From: Rhizophagus sp. LPA8_4_AMF
Taxonomy: Eukaryota > Glomeromycota > Glomeromycetes > Glomerales > Glomeraceae
DNA: 30,411 nucleotides
Reading direction: 5' to 3'
Assembly: GCA_021464525.1 (NCBI GenBank)
Contig: JADRCO010000577.1
Coordinates: forward strand, 1-30,411
Shown: positions 10,768-20,033 of the stretch, piece after piece
Layout of the letters: every line of letters begins with the position of its first letter
Numbering within the stretch: position 1 is the first letter of the stretch
The notes under the pieces: generated by a model
Database searches by the model: none
What the model saw: the letters and a program-made list of their open reading frames with translations, nothing else
What the model was told of the DNA's origin: nothing
Position numbers and translations under genes: made by a program

Positions 10768-10792
10768 ACTGGTGATTTTTCACCACTGGTGA
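10768..10792. repeat. CACCACTGGTGA palindromic repeat, right copy
   Basis: This compound palindrome has the word GGTGA on both sides of TTTTTCACCACT. It is related to the two copies at 9942-9999 and could be the opposite end of the same element. Confidence 0.35.
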
Positions 10793-10903
10793 GTGTTAAA
10801 ATTACTCCATTTATTTATAATTATTTGATAATTAAAAATAAAAAAAAATTATATAAAACTTTTAATATAAATTACAATCAGAGAAAGGGGAGGATAACTT
10901 GAG

Positions 10904-12067
10904 CTATTTTCCCTTGTACTGATTGTTAAATAGTATTATTGGTTTATGCTTCACACACAAGTCCCATAATACAAATATTATAATATTGACGCCTAAAGAA
11001 ATAACTATTGCTAATATAATCATATAAGTACGTATATCTGTGCTTGATGCGTATATAGCAGCTATAGAAAACATTATAAGAGGTAAAATCAATGTGATAG
11101 TAGTTACTGTCAACACAGAAATAAAGCTCCAACCACGCTTTCTCATACAAGCAACTGTATGTACTGGAGCCCATCCTAGTGCTACACCAATTACAGCCAA
11201 CGTCCAAAGAACTTTTCCATTTGTGAATGGTATTAAATCTAATAAAATGAGTAAAGGTGGAATAATTGTTCCACACCATAATGCAATTTCCATTATTAAT
11301 ACCCTATATTTGTAGTCCTGGAATATAGTAGTGATTTTACTAAATAAATTCCATGTTCCACACATGAGTGTAATTGTAAGAAAAAAAGCAGTTATTCCTA
11401 CTGCAACCCAAGTTTTTGCCGCAAACTTTATATTTAGTAATGCTTGAAAAGGATCTTTTGGATTATAGAAACACTGGACCGTAGATGAAATGAAATGATC
11501 AGAAAGAAATTGTTCTGCACCATTTAGGTTTTCATGAAACTCTGTAGTAATATTTGTTGTTATTGGCGTGTAAGACCAATTATCTCTTTTTTGAAGCGTT
11601 ACCGTGAGCACGACTGAATAACAAACAGGACATTTTATCTGACAAGAATGACGATCTGTATCACTACAACAGCGACAAGTACAAGAACAATTTGAGCAAC
11701 AAGCGCTACAACACGTATCACAACAATAATAACCGTTATTACATTCTCCTTTTAAATCATTAATTGGGCAAACATTTGTTAACGAACTATTTGTTAATAC
11801 TGCATTGGTACATGCTTCAGGTGACAATGAATTCCACTGAGACTTAAGGTCTGTACATTTAGGAGCTAATTCACTTGCTGTTTTGCATGAACTGCATTCC
11901 TTATAACAACAATACTTTGATAATATTGTTTTGTTATTGATCGTACAAAATGTTGAAGTATATTCAGCTCTTTTTATCTCAGGATACCCTAGACCGAAAA
12001 ATATTCCAAGAAATAAACCTAAAGTCAAGAGTAATAATATTGTGTAAATAATTTGATATTTAGACAT
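10904..12067 (-). CDS. Cysteine-rich six-helix membrane protein, copy 2
   Basis: A single-exon gene of 387 residues, paralogous to the gene at 7230-8441 and facing it tail to tail. The order is the same: N-terminal helix (about 6-27), cysteine-rich region to about residue 150, then five hydrophobic helices (TWVAVGITAFFLTI near the second, LIMEIALWCGTIIPPLLILL the third, ALGWAPVHTVACM in the fourth). The Cys/Ser repeat is about 16-18 residues shorter than in copy 1, which accounts for most of the length difference. The last residues also differ (ending NQYKGK rather than ILLLI). Most other substitutions are conservative and there are no breaks, suggesting both copies are under constraint. The start has the same ACCATGTCT context and a TATA box 68-75 nt upstream. 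Function unknown. Confidence 0.88.
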   Translation of the reverse strand: MSKYQIIYTILLLLTLGLFLGIFFGLGYPEIKRAEYTSTFCTINNKTILSKYCCYKECSSCKTASELAPKCTDLKSQWNSLSPEACTNAVLTNSSLTNVCPINDLKGECNNGYYCCDTCCSACCSNCSCTCRCCSDTDRHSCQIKCPVCYSVVLTVTLQKRDNWSYTPITTNITTEFHENLNGAEQFLSDHFISSTVQCFYNPKDPFQALLNIKFAAKTWVAVGITAFFLTITLMCGTWNLFSKITTIFQDYKYRVLIMEIALWCGTIIPPLLILLDLIPFTNGKVLWTLAVIGVALGWAPVHTVACMRKRGWSFISVLTVTTITLILPLIMFSIAAIYASSTDIRTYMIILAIVISLGVNIIIFVLWDLCVKHKPIILFNNQYKGK

Positions 12068-13313
12068 GGTTTAACTAATTATTTATTTTTTGAAATAAAT
12101 AAAAAATAGTGAACATAAAAAAAAAATCATCTCCTTATAAATGCATTGTAAAATTCTATATCTAGAAGTTGATCAGCTCAGCCAAAGTTTAGTACTAATT
12201 AGTCATTATACTGTCATTATTAGTCTGAATAACCTCCTACCAGAATATTTACTTAAATTTTCGGCGATCTTTGATGTTTTAACAACGCGCTTTCATTTTA
12301 ACAATGCGGTCGATCGGCTGAAGAAACTTTTATACTTATTTATCTTCTTTGGCTTTAATTAGAAAAAGTCCTTTAACTCGGCCAAAAATTTTTAAATGTT
12401 AAATAAATGAGTAGAACAATATTAACAATAATTTCGGTCATGTTTCTCTGCTTAGTAATATTACTTTTGTGCGGGAAACTTCCGTCTGAAATTGATCTCA
12501 ATTCTCAATAATTTATTATAGTTTTTGAAATTGAAATAAAGAAATATCCAAAAAAAAAAAAATTATTTAGGAGCGCAAGAAATAAAACTAAATTTTATTC
12601 ATCGAAAGTAATCGCGTAATACCATAGAATTTGCGAAATATTTAATCATAGAGAAGGAACAATGAAAGGTGAAGTATGGGAGATCATAAGAATTATAATT
12701 GTCAAATTACAAGTAGAATTGCTTCATACTAATACAGATTAATTTTGCACATATTAGTGTAAAAAAAAAAAAAATTAATCAGTTGTATAGATGAAGAATG
12801 TTACAATATTTAAAATGAATTATACATACTGAGGGCTGTTTACTATCTCGCTACAAAAATTACAGCATATTTACAATACATTTTTTTTAACGCTTTTATG
12901 ATACATTTATATATTTATTATAAGGACCCGGAATTACAATAATGCTAGCCAAGTATCTAAAAAATGCCTGACTGGAATTATCAAAAAGATTATCCATAAA
13001 AGGAAAGATCTGCGTAATTATTTTGGCACTTCATCAATCACCTTACCTACGTACTTTAAACAATTGAAATTTTGAGAAAATCCTTATAATTTGGCAAATT
13101 CTGATAACGATATCTTAATGCGTAGTAACTTCATGTTAATAAATTTGACATTTCACCAAGTTTAGATAAAAGTTGATAAATCTTGTTTAATAATGTTGAT
13201 TCACAATAAAATGTTTGAGCGTAATGAATTTCGTGTGACCATATGACTGATTTACGATCTAATCGTACACTAGATCTGAAAAAAAAAATTTCTTCTCGTT
13301 ATTATAAAGAAAA
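12068..13313. other. Intergenic stretch between divergent genes
   Basis: This is the shared upstream region of the cysteine-rich gene (-) and the second BTB-TLDc gene (+). A 73-codon open frame at 12141-12362 has no protein-like features and is not called. A-runs occur at 12549-12560 and 12761-12773. No repeats with clear ends were found. Confidence 0.55.
12135..12142 (-). promoter_or_regulatory. TATA box of the second cysteine-rich membrane gene
   Basis: On the minus strand the sequence reads ATTTATAAGG, 68-75 nt upstream of the ATG at 12067. The position is similar to that of the TATA box of the paralogue at 7168. Confidence 0.45.
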
Positions 13314-14772
13314 ATGTCTTCTCAAGAACTTATTAATGATTATGAAAGATTACTTGAAGTTGATGAAGAATATGACGTTATAATTTACGCTGGAGAAGAC
13401 GAAAATATGAAAAAGATTCGTGCACACTCACTTATTTTACGTGCTAGATCTCAACATTTTCGTGTTGTATTATCAAATCAATGGACCAATAAAGATGGGA
13501 AAGTTACTCTTTATATACCTAATATTTCTCCTCGAATATTTAAAATTATTTTAAGGTAATAAAAAGAATAAAATTAACGATATTATAATTTATTATTAAT
13601 TTATATCCTAATTATTTTATTTATTTAGATTCATTTATTGTGGAAGAATTGATTTGATGAATATTCAAGGTCTAGAAATATTAGAACTTTCGATGGCAGC
13701 AGATGAACTTAATATTCAAACATTAATCGTTTATATTCAAGAATATTTGATTAATCATCAATCTGAATTATTAAATCAAGACCCTATTGAAATTCTTGAA
13801 GTCGTTTATCAACTTAATCAGTATGATACTTTCAAAGGTTTATGGGATTGTTTTCTTGAAACAATTTGTGAAAGATCAAAAATATTATTCAATTCTGATA
13901 ATTTAATTAGGTTAAATGCACCTTTATTGGAATTACTTTTAAAACGAGATGATTTATTATTGAATGAAATTGAAATATGGGATAACTTGATCAAGTGGAG
14001 TTTGGCTCAACATCCTTCTATCCAGCAAGATGTTAAGAAATGGAATAAAGAAGAAATCGAAATTATGAAAAGTACTCTTCATAGATTTATTCCTTTAATT
14101 AGATTTAATAATATATCTTCAGAAGATTTTTATTATAAATTATATCCTTATAAAGTAATATTATCCGAAGATTTGACTGAAGACATACTTGCATTTCATA
14201 TGATGCCGAATAAGGATCTCATTAATGGTATTCGACCCTTTAGAAAACCAAAATATGATACAAATATAGTTGCATCACAACATTTTTCTATTTTTGCTAG
14301 TTGGATTGAAAGGAGGAATGGTTCTTATTATTTTGATCAAAAAGATATTCCTTATTATTTTAAATTAATTTACCGCGCTAGTAGAGATGGTATTAGAAGT
14401 GAAGTATTTTATAGAAAATGTAATAATAAAGGAGCCACTATAGTTATAGTAAAAATTAAGGGATCGGAACAAATATTTGGTGGGTATAATCCAGTTATTT
14501 GGAGATCATATGGAAATTATATGATGATGCCAAATAGTTTTGTATTTTCATTTACAAATAGAAAGAACATAAAAACTGCAAAAGTAGGTTATGAATCGTC
14601 TATAGGTTTTTATCCAGATTATGGATCAACGTTTGACTGTTATCTTTCTTATCATGATACTTGGATGGTTGAAAGTAGTTTTTTAAGAAATTATCTTAAT
14701 ATTAACATTCCATTAGCAGGATATGTTGAAACAGATGATTATGAAGTTTTTCAAGTTGTAAAGAAAACATAA
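13314..14772 (+). CDS. BTB-BACK-TLDc domain protein (two exons)
   Basis: Exon 1 is 13314-13555, the intron 13556-13628 (gtaata...tatttag, 73 nt) and exon 2 13629-14772, giving 461 residues. The intron interrupts the same arginine codon, in the same phase, as in the copies at 2471, 20034 and 22628. BTB begins near residue 8 (DYERLL, DVIIYAGE at about 22), BACK lies in the middle (ELNIQTLIVYIQEYL) and TLDc forms the last 170 residues or so (FGGYNPVIW, then DDYEVFQVVKKT). Compared with the other copies, the BTB part is more diverged (SNQWTNKDGKVTLYIP) and the TLDc part lacks the GP.FG motif seen before the C-terminus in the others. It is intact and so probably functional, as a predicted Cullin-3 adaptor with unknown target. 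Confidence 0.93.
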
Positions 14773-16216
14773 AAAAATAATCTAATAGATTTTTTCATCA
14801 TGATATATTTTAGCGTTATAATGATCTTTTACTAAATAAAATAACTTTTAATATCTAACTTATCTTGTTTCTTATGATCAAAATTTTACTGCCGAATGTT
14901 ATAAAAACGAAGTAATTGATATTTTTTAGAATTTAAATGATAATGATAATCCCTTCGGTCACTCCTCCTTCGGTTCTTACGGTTGATCGCTTAATGTCGG
15001 TTAATTTTTTTTTAAACGATGACGTTACTATTAATATCCAAAGATTTCCGTAATATAATCATCGTTAGATAAAAGAAATAAAGGAAAGTTCATCCTATTT
15101 ATAAAGATTCTAAATATAATTTAGTAAAATTTTAAGAATTGTGATGTGAATGTGCAACGTATGTAAAATTACAAAAATAAAGAAACTTCCAGAATCACCA
15201 AATACCTTTCCTTCATGATAAATCTTTTAGATTGGCTGAATGGACGTAAATTGACTAAGTGCGTAGTAATGAAAAGTTATGTTTAATAAACTTTGAAAGG
15301 TTTTCTTATAAAAACACTTTTTGTGATAATTTCTTTACGTTACATTACAGTACTTTACAATACTCATTGATGTTGAAGCTTTTCGCAAATTCAAAATCAG
15401 GCTTTCAAATTGTTGATAACTTGAATTGTAAAGAGTTGTAAGCGTATGAGATAGAGACAGCTTATTAACTTCTAAACATTCTATGGATTTACCTGTTAAA
15501 GCGAAGAGAAAGTAAGAATATAAATTTATAATTAGTTTGTAAATGCAGGAAAAATTCTTCAGACTTGTAATGTTGAAGGATTTCGCTTTTTTTTGATAAT
15601 AAAACCGGGAATGTTCTTTTATTGATCTTTTGTTCAAAATCTATAATTGTTGAATAGGGATATTCTTAAAAATAAAATCTTTGAATTAAATGAAATTGGC
15701 TTAATTTCACTTCTTTCGATTATTTTTATTTGAAATAAAATACTGCATTGTGAGGGAAGGGATGGTACTATGGACAATTAAGTTTATTTAGAGTTGCAAT
15801 CCGTGTGTAATAGTGAGTCGCATGATTCGCATCAAATTCTAAAGGACAATTTAATATTTTCCCAGATAAAAAAATTATCGATGCGGTGCGATTAACTGGT
15901 CAATTTACTTCCTAAAATTTCTGTAGCAAATGGTATATTTAATGTTATATCGTAACATCTTTTATTTTATTATTTTTATTATACCATGAATGAAGAACAA
16001 CGACAGCGATTCTAGAAAAAAATACGAAATTAACAAGTATTAAGGAGATTTTGGGATATAATTGGCATTATTTTGTAAGCAAGAAAGTAATGTCTCATAC
16101 CCTCATTTCTATGAAATTTTATCGCGTGAGATACGTGACTGAAAAAAGCGTAACGTAGGAACAAACTCATCCCATATTCTATCTATTATTATGTTTCGAG
16201 AGTAATACTGAAATAA

Positions 16217-16318
16217 ATGAGACTGTTGGCGAGCTTAACTCAAGAGTATGCGAATTTTGACCTTCCTAGGGATGATGTGGTGCTTCAAGTATCCAAGTAT
16301 CCTGTTGTTGATGGTTAG
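16217..16318 (+). other. 33-residue ORF, possible coding fragment
   Basis: ATG at 16217 opens 33 codons to TAG at 16316-16318 (begins MRLLASLTQEYANFDL). The stretch is less AT-rich than its flanks and has balanced amino-acid use (Asp, Glu, Pro, Val). No stop-free extension upstream exists. It could be a remnant exon, a micropeptide or chance; no family recognised. Confidence 0.2.
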
Positions 16319-16384
16319 CAGTTTTATTAAAAAAAACTGCAGAAAAGAAAATATTCTTTGCGTCTATAAAGTACCTTCCAAGGC

Positions 16385-16428
16385 GTCCTACAATAAAAAA
16401 GAAGGTTCGAGGGTCCTACAATAAAAAA
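16385..16428. repeat. 16-bp direct repeat GTCCTACAATAAAAAA
   Basis: Exact copies occur at 16385-16400 and 16413-16428, 28 nt apart, in a purine-rich stretch. This is a minor local duplication. Confidence 0.5.
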
Positions 16429-17013
16429 AAAAGTGGAATCGAAAAAAATAAATTATATTATCATTCCAAATACATACGCGACTAAATACGTGACTATATA
16501 ATTCCTGAGAGATCAATATTGTTTGGGATTATGACTAAGATGACTCAGATGCATGATTACTATTATATATTACTAATTCCGATCTTTATAAACGACAAAT
16601 CACATGATTATTACATTCTGTATTTTCTTATTAGAAATAGTAATCAATAGGATGAAATGTCATGAATTTATGTTAAACTTCAATAACTTTCTTATTTGAC
16701 AAACTATTAAACTATTTCTTGTATTTATTTAAAGGAACTTAATTATACATGAAGCGGTAAATCAACTACAAATCATATAAAATGATTAATAAATCTTTTT
16801 ATCCGTCATGTGCAAATATGGCTCTTTAATTTTTAATCGTCGCAATCACGAATATATAGTAAAGTAGTACGGTATAATAAGTAAGGTATTATTAGATTCG
16901 TAACAACGGTATGATTAGTAAATGGATTATCGTTGTGGTAATTAATAGTTATTGATATCATAAATCCTCGCGGACTAATATTACAAACTACCAAAAAATT
17001 ATTGATGTATTAT

Positions 17014-17121
17014 TAGTCCGAAGTGTAACGAAGGACTATATACTATTCGTATCGGTTTCACAAATGTCCCGTTGTCCGTCCGGCACGTGATGATGCGCAA
17101 TGATAACTGCACTTCGGACTT
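17014..17121. mobile_element. MITE-like element, AGTCCGAAG family, copy 2
   Basis: The left end TAGTCCGAAGTG and right end CACTTCGGACTT form an 11-bp perfect terminal inverted repeat (17016-17026 and 17110-17120). After the left end, AAGGACTATATA and a TGTCCGTCCGG block match copy 1 at 2066-2276 in order. This copy is about half the length, so it has an internal deletion relative to copy 1 or copy 1 carries an insertion. No coding capacity. TTA precedes the left GTCC; the right flank is TTG, so a clear target duplication is not retained. Confidence 0.55.
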
Positions 17122-17232
17122 GATAACGGTATCCGTTTCCTAGTATCTAAACATTACTAATAATGTATCGCATCAAAGAGTTTAGTTAAATACAGTAACG
17201 CATGATCTGCGTTAGCGGTGGTATTTACAGTG

Positions 17233-17266
17233 GTTAACGTCACAATCGTCACATCGTGACGTTAAC
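17233..17266. other. Hairpin with 11-bp perfect stem
   Basis: GTTAACGTCAC (17233-17243) and GTGACGTTAAC (17256-17266) are exact inverted copies around a 12-nt loop. A smaller inverted pair, AACGCA/TGCGTT, lies about 25-30 nt before it. The position is about 460 nt upstream of the ATG at 17730. It could be a foldback remnant near the MITE or a palindromic factor site. Confidence 0.45.
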
Positions 17267-17666
17267 ATTCAATCGGTTCTTGTATTTAATTAAGGTAATG
17301 ATAATCAAAATAGTATTTTTTTTTTATGAAATCATATGATTTACGTAATAGTGATGTAATTAATTATCTTAGGTGTTAACGGTTAGCGCTACACTAATTT
17401 ATTTTAAGTATCAATAGCTGATAGTGTTTCGCGTCACTAGACATTTATTTTAGTAGGAATAAAAAGAATAAGAAAACCGATTTATCAGTTATTACAAATT
17501 TAGAATCTCAGGCACTCACTAATGAAAATATTTTTTATAAAAATATGGTAAAAGCTAAATTAGTTAGTGAGCTACGCTTAATTTTCTATGGATTTATAGA
17601 ATGACATCACGACATACTGACGTATATATACACGCCGAAAAAAAGTCAAAATAAACCAAATGCTGA

Positions 17667-17677
17667 TATATATATAT
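17667..17677 (+). promoter_or_regulatory. TATA-rich promoter of the 17730 gene
   Basis: TATATATATAT lies 53-63 nt upstream of the ATG at 17730, a spacing matching the TATA boxes of other genes in the window. The palindromic word GTGTATACAC follows it directly (17681-17690). Confidence 0.45.
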
Positions 17678-17729
17678 GGAGTGTATACACTAAAAAACGT
17701 TTTTGAAAAAATTTTAGCAGAAAAAGAAA

Positions 17730-18464
17730 ATGAGCAGTGAATTTAAAAGATTACCTGAAATAATACAGATATTGACCTTAGTCTTTACCAGAAAAATCAT
17801 TTACAATGATCATTTCGAACCGGAACCGATATCTCAAGGGAATAAAAAACTTTGTGAGGAATTTATTGCGGAATATCTTTTAAATGGAAAAACGCAAAAA
17901 TTTGTAATTTTGGAATCAAGATTAAAAAATAAGAGCAATAATGAAGGATTAATACCTGTTTTTATTGAACATGCAGAAGCATATTATGAAGATAGGGAAA
18001 TTTTATTTGGAAATAAACATGAATTAATTCCGTTTATTTTTCATTATTTTAGACAAAGAGAAAATGAAATTCAAACTTTTGAAGATTTTAAGAAAAGTTT
18101 AGAAATCATTTTGACTGAGATTGAGAAAATAATTGGATTAAACAATACAGGAGATTTTCAAAAAAGATTAAATCGAATTAAAAAACACTCAATTAAAGAG
18201 CAAACTTCGAAAAGAAATAAGAAAAAAATTTGGGTAAAATTTGATGAAAGCGCTATAAAAATAACTTTTAATGGTGATGATGTTTTTGATTTAGTAGAAG
18301 AGGCAACTACAAAATTGAATGGGTTAGAGAATTTCAAAATAGATTTGATTGAAGCATATAAGCATAATTCGGCGAAACCGTTAAAATTTGGGGATATAAT
18401 TGATGATACTTTTATCAACCAATATGAAACACCAATAGTGATTAAAGTTAAAAATAAGGAATAA
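17730..18464 (+). CDS. Hypothetical protein with basic linker and ubiquitin-like C-terminal region
   Basis: A single-exon gene of 244 residues. The N-terminal part (about 1-140) looks helical and charged (LPEIIQILTLVFTRK, then CEEFIAEYLL, then ELIPFIFHYFRQRE) and I do not recognise its family. A basic stretch at 146-166 (KRLNRIKKHSIKEQTSKRNKKK region) could be a nuclear signal. Residues about 167-241 (IWVKFDESAIKITF, a DVFDLVEEATTKL helix, then DTFINQYETPIVIKV) have the strand-strand-helix-strand pattern of a beta-grasp, ubiquitin-like fold. This resembles the N-terminal modules of Crinkler-type proteins, but here it is C-terminal. That comparison is by eye and moderate at best. No transmembrane segment or signal peptide is visible. 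The TATA-rich stretch 53 nt upstream and the absence of earlier in-frame ATGs support this start. Confidence 0.75.
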   Translation: MSSEFKRLPEIIQILTLVFTRKIIYNDHFEPEPISQGNKKLCEEFIAEYLLNGKTQKFVILESRLKNKSNNEGLIPVFIEHAEAYYEDREILFGNKHELIPFIFHYFRQRENEIQTFEDFKKSLEIILTEIEKIIGLNNTGDFQKRLNRIKKHSIKEQTSKRNKKKIWVKFDESAIKITFNGDDVFDLVEEATTKLNGLENFKIDLIEAYKHNSAKPLKFGDIIDDTFINQYETPIVIKVKNKE

Positions 18465-18704
18465 AGAATATAGTTAGTATATACAGTAGCTTTCGTAAGG
18501 ATAACGCAATGTATTCGAAATAAATAAATAAGTATATTTTTTATGTGACTCATAATTAGTTAATACAAAGATGTCATAGATAAAATAATTTGGGCCACGT
18601 GGCGTAAAAAGTTATGGCTTACTGGAATAAATTACGTGTTAATATACATTAATTTACACTTTGATCTGAGTTTGTAAAATACGTACGCAAATCTTTTATA
18701 AAAA

Positions 18705-18902
18705 TCTGAAGGCCAAGTTTGTGATAATTACACCGACATTGGTTATATGTTTCATGATCAATGCCAACTTTGTAAAAGAGAAACTAAATTTGCTGAAGAT
18801 TTTTCTCCCGCCTCTTCTGCCTTATCTCTTCACTAACGCTTTTCTTATGCTCCTCGATCAAGAAAGTCTCTACTTCCACACAGTTTTGTATAATGAAAAA
18901 TA
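18705..18902 (+). pseudogene. Coding-like fragment, possibly the upstream part of the decayed gene
   Basis: Base composition is less AT-rich than the flanks. Two frames look open: one from 18721 (GTG, no ATG) for 60 codons to TAA at 18901, and one from 18705 containing CDNYTDIGYMFHDQCQLCKRE, broken by TAA near 18833. Which frame was real cannot be told. It lies directly upstream of the decayed gene at 18967-19347 on the same strand and may be its earlier exon. Confidence 0.25.
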
Positions 18903-18917
18903 AGACTAAATTTTAGG

Positions 18918-18981
18918 ATATAAAAAACATGCAGTTTTTGTACATTAAAAATAATACATATAAAAAATACACAGTTTTTGT
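18918..18981. repeat. 24-bp imperfect direct repeat
   Basis: ATATAAAAAACATGCAGTTT (starting 18918) and ATATAAAAAATACACAGTTT (starting 18958), each continuing TTTGT, are 40 nt apart with three differences. They separate the two coding-like fragments. Confidence 0.5.
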
Positions 18982-19347
18982 GTTTTATGTGAATTAGGTA
19001 AATATGTTGTAGCACTAATGACACCCGACCCTCCTGTTTCTGAACAGCACGAGAGTAAAACCGAACTTGTAATTGAATACGGTAATCCGACCAGCGGACA
19101 ACCTATGAGTGACCCTATATTAAGATTTTTACTGATCAGCTGAAGCTGAAAATCCATTTACTATTGCAGCACCAAGTGTGACATCACCTAATCTTCTTAG
19201 CCCATACATTATTAGAGTTCTTGTTGCAGATCCTTAGATCCAATACTTATCTATGGCTGTGCGAATGCTACAATTGGAGAGAAAGCGTACCCAATTGCTG
19301 GTTATCCTATTGCCGAGCGTTTATACCCATTATCGAGTAATTCATAA
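18967..19347 (+). pseudogene. Decayed gene of unknown family with two frame breaks
   Basis: Three consecutive protein-like segments lie in alternating frames. Segment A (18967-19140) includes GKYVVALMTPDPPVSEQHES and ends at TGA 19141. Segment B (19136-19234) includes FTIAAPSVTSPNLLSPYII and ends at TAG 19235. Segment C (19237-19347) returns to frame A, includes IYGCANATIGEKAYPIAGYP and ends at TAA 19345. The segments abut almost perfectly, so two small indels explain the shifts. The stretch is clearly richer in GC and in Pro, Ala and Gly codons than the neighbouring genes, suggesting a different origin or selection history. I do not recognise the family. No ATG or clear 5' end survives. An intron explanation is unlikely because the segments overlap or touch. 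Confidence 0.5.
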
Positions 19348-20033
19348 AATAGATAAAATAAAATATTAAAATCTTACAGTTTATTTTCATTATCTTTTAT
19401 GAAGATTATTTTAAATTTTTTAATCTTCGTTACAAAATATACTTTTTAATTTGACGACAATCAACTCTTATTGAAACTATCAGAAAAGCGGTGAATAAAT
19501 AAAAAATAAATTAAATATTTTAAATGAGAAACAATGTATTACGAAAGAAATATAAAGATAATTGAAGTAAATGTCTGATGCTAAAGTAAATTATCTGATC
19601 TTCGGAAGAAATTGGAAGAAAGAAAAGAAAAGAAATAAGAAGATATGCTATATTTTCAGCTACCTTTATAATTTCTCAAAAATTTGCGAGTAGGATTACA
19701 GTCGTCCGAGAGAATCAGAAGGGAAGGTCCCACAATGTGTTAAACTTGACATTAAAGATTATTTAAAAAATTTTAATAAAACATTTATTGGATTTCATGG
19801 TTGAAAAAATTGTAAACCTTATGATCCTAATAAGCAGTCAATTTAAAGGGGTTGCAATACTTAGTTTACTTTGTCACAATTGAATGTGATTGTTTAACAA
19901 GATTTTCATAGTTAAAAGGAACCAGTTATAAAAATTTTATATTTTTAACATAAATTATATTGTCATTAGATGAAATTTATTTCTATGCCATAAATTCTTA
20001 GAGAGTAAATATAAAATATTTACCAAAATAAAT

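Larger units (their letters stand above)
8442..10903. other. Intergenic stretch between the inverted paralogues
   Basis: This 2.46-kb stretch separates the 3' ends of the two convergent genes. Similarity between the paralogues seems to continue a little past the stops: a CTCCCCTTT-like word and a GATTTGTA/GATTGTAA-like word occur downstream of both. The interior holds two possible coding remnants (8884-9066, 9422-9571), CACCACTGGTGA-type palindromes (9942-9999, 10768-10792) and tandem repeats (10339-10433). Confidence 0.5.
14773..17729. other. Long intergenic stretch
   Basis: No intact gene of convincing quality is seen in nearly 3 kb. Open frames at 15259-15441 (+) and 15335-15637 (-) start only at non-ATG codons and have no recognisable features. 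Real structure includes a tiny protein-like frame (16217-16318), a 16-bp direct repeat (16385-16428), the MITE copy at 17014-17121, and an 11-bp-stem hairpin (17233-17266). A TATA-rich promoter region precedes the gene at 17730. Confidence 0.55.
18465..20033. other. Intergenic stretch containing decayed coding sequence
   Basis: Contains the fragment at 18705-18902, the 24-bp repeat at 18918-18981 and the pseudogene at 18967-19347. From 19348 to 20033 I see only AT-rich and purine-rich DNA with stops in all frames. Confidence 0.5.

Noticed and set aside
10944-11315. Open frames inside the second cysteine-rich membrane gene
   Set aside because: Shadows in other frames of the 387-residue gene.
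12141-12362. 73-codon ORF on the plus strand
   Set aside because: It lies in the promoter region of the minus-strand gene and overlaps its TATA box. It has no domain and only Leu/Phe-rich composition expected of AT-rich DNA.
15259-15637. Overlapping ORFs of 60 (+) and 100 (-) codons
   Set aside because: Both begin with non-ATG codons, oppose each other on the two strands and show no recognisable features or promoter.
18158-18553. 131-codon ORF on the minus strand
   Set aside because: Antisense shadow of the 17730-18464 gene; hydrophobic composition arises from the complement of lysine/asparagine codons.
18945-19157. 70-codon ORF on the minus strand
   Set aside because: Antisense to the decayed gene at 18967-19347, whose plus-strand frames have better protein-like continuity.
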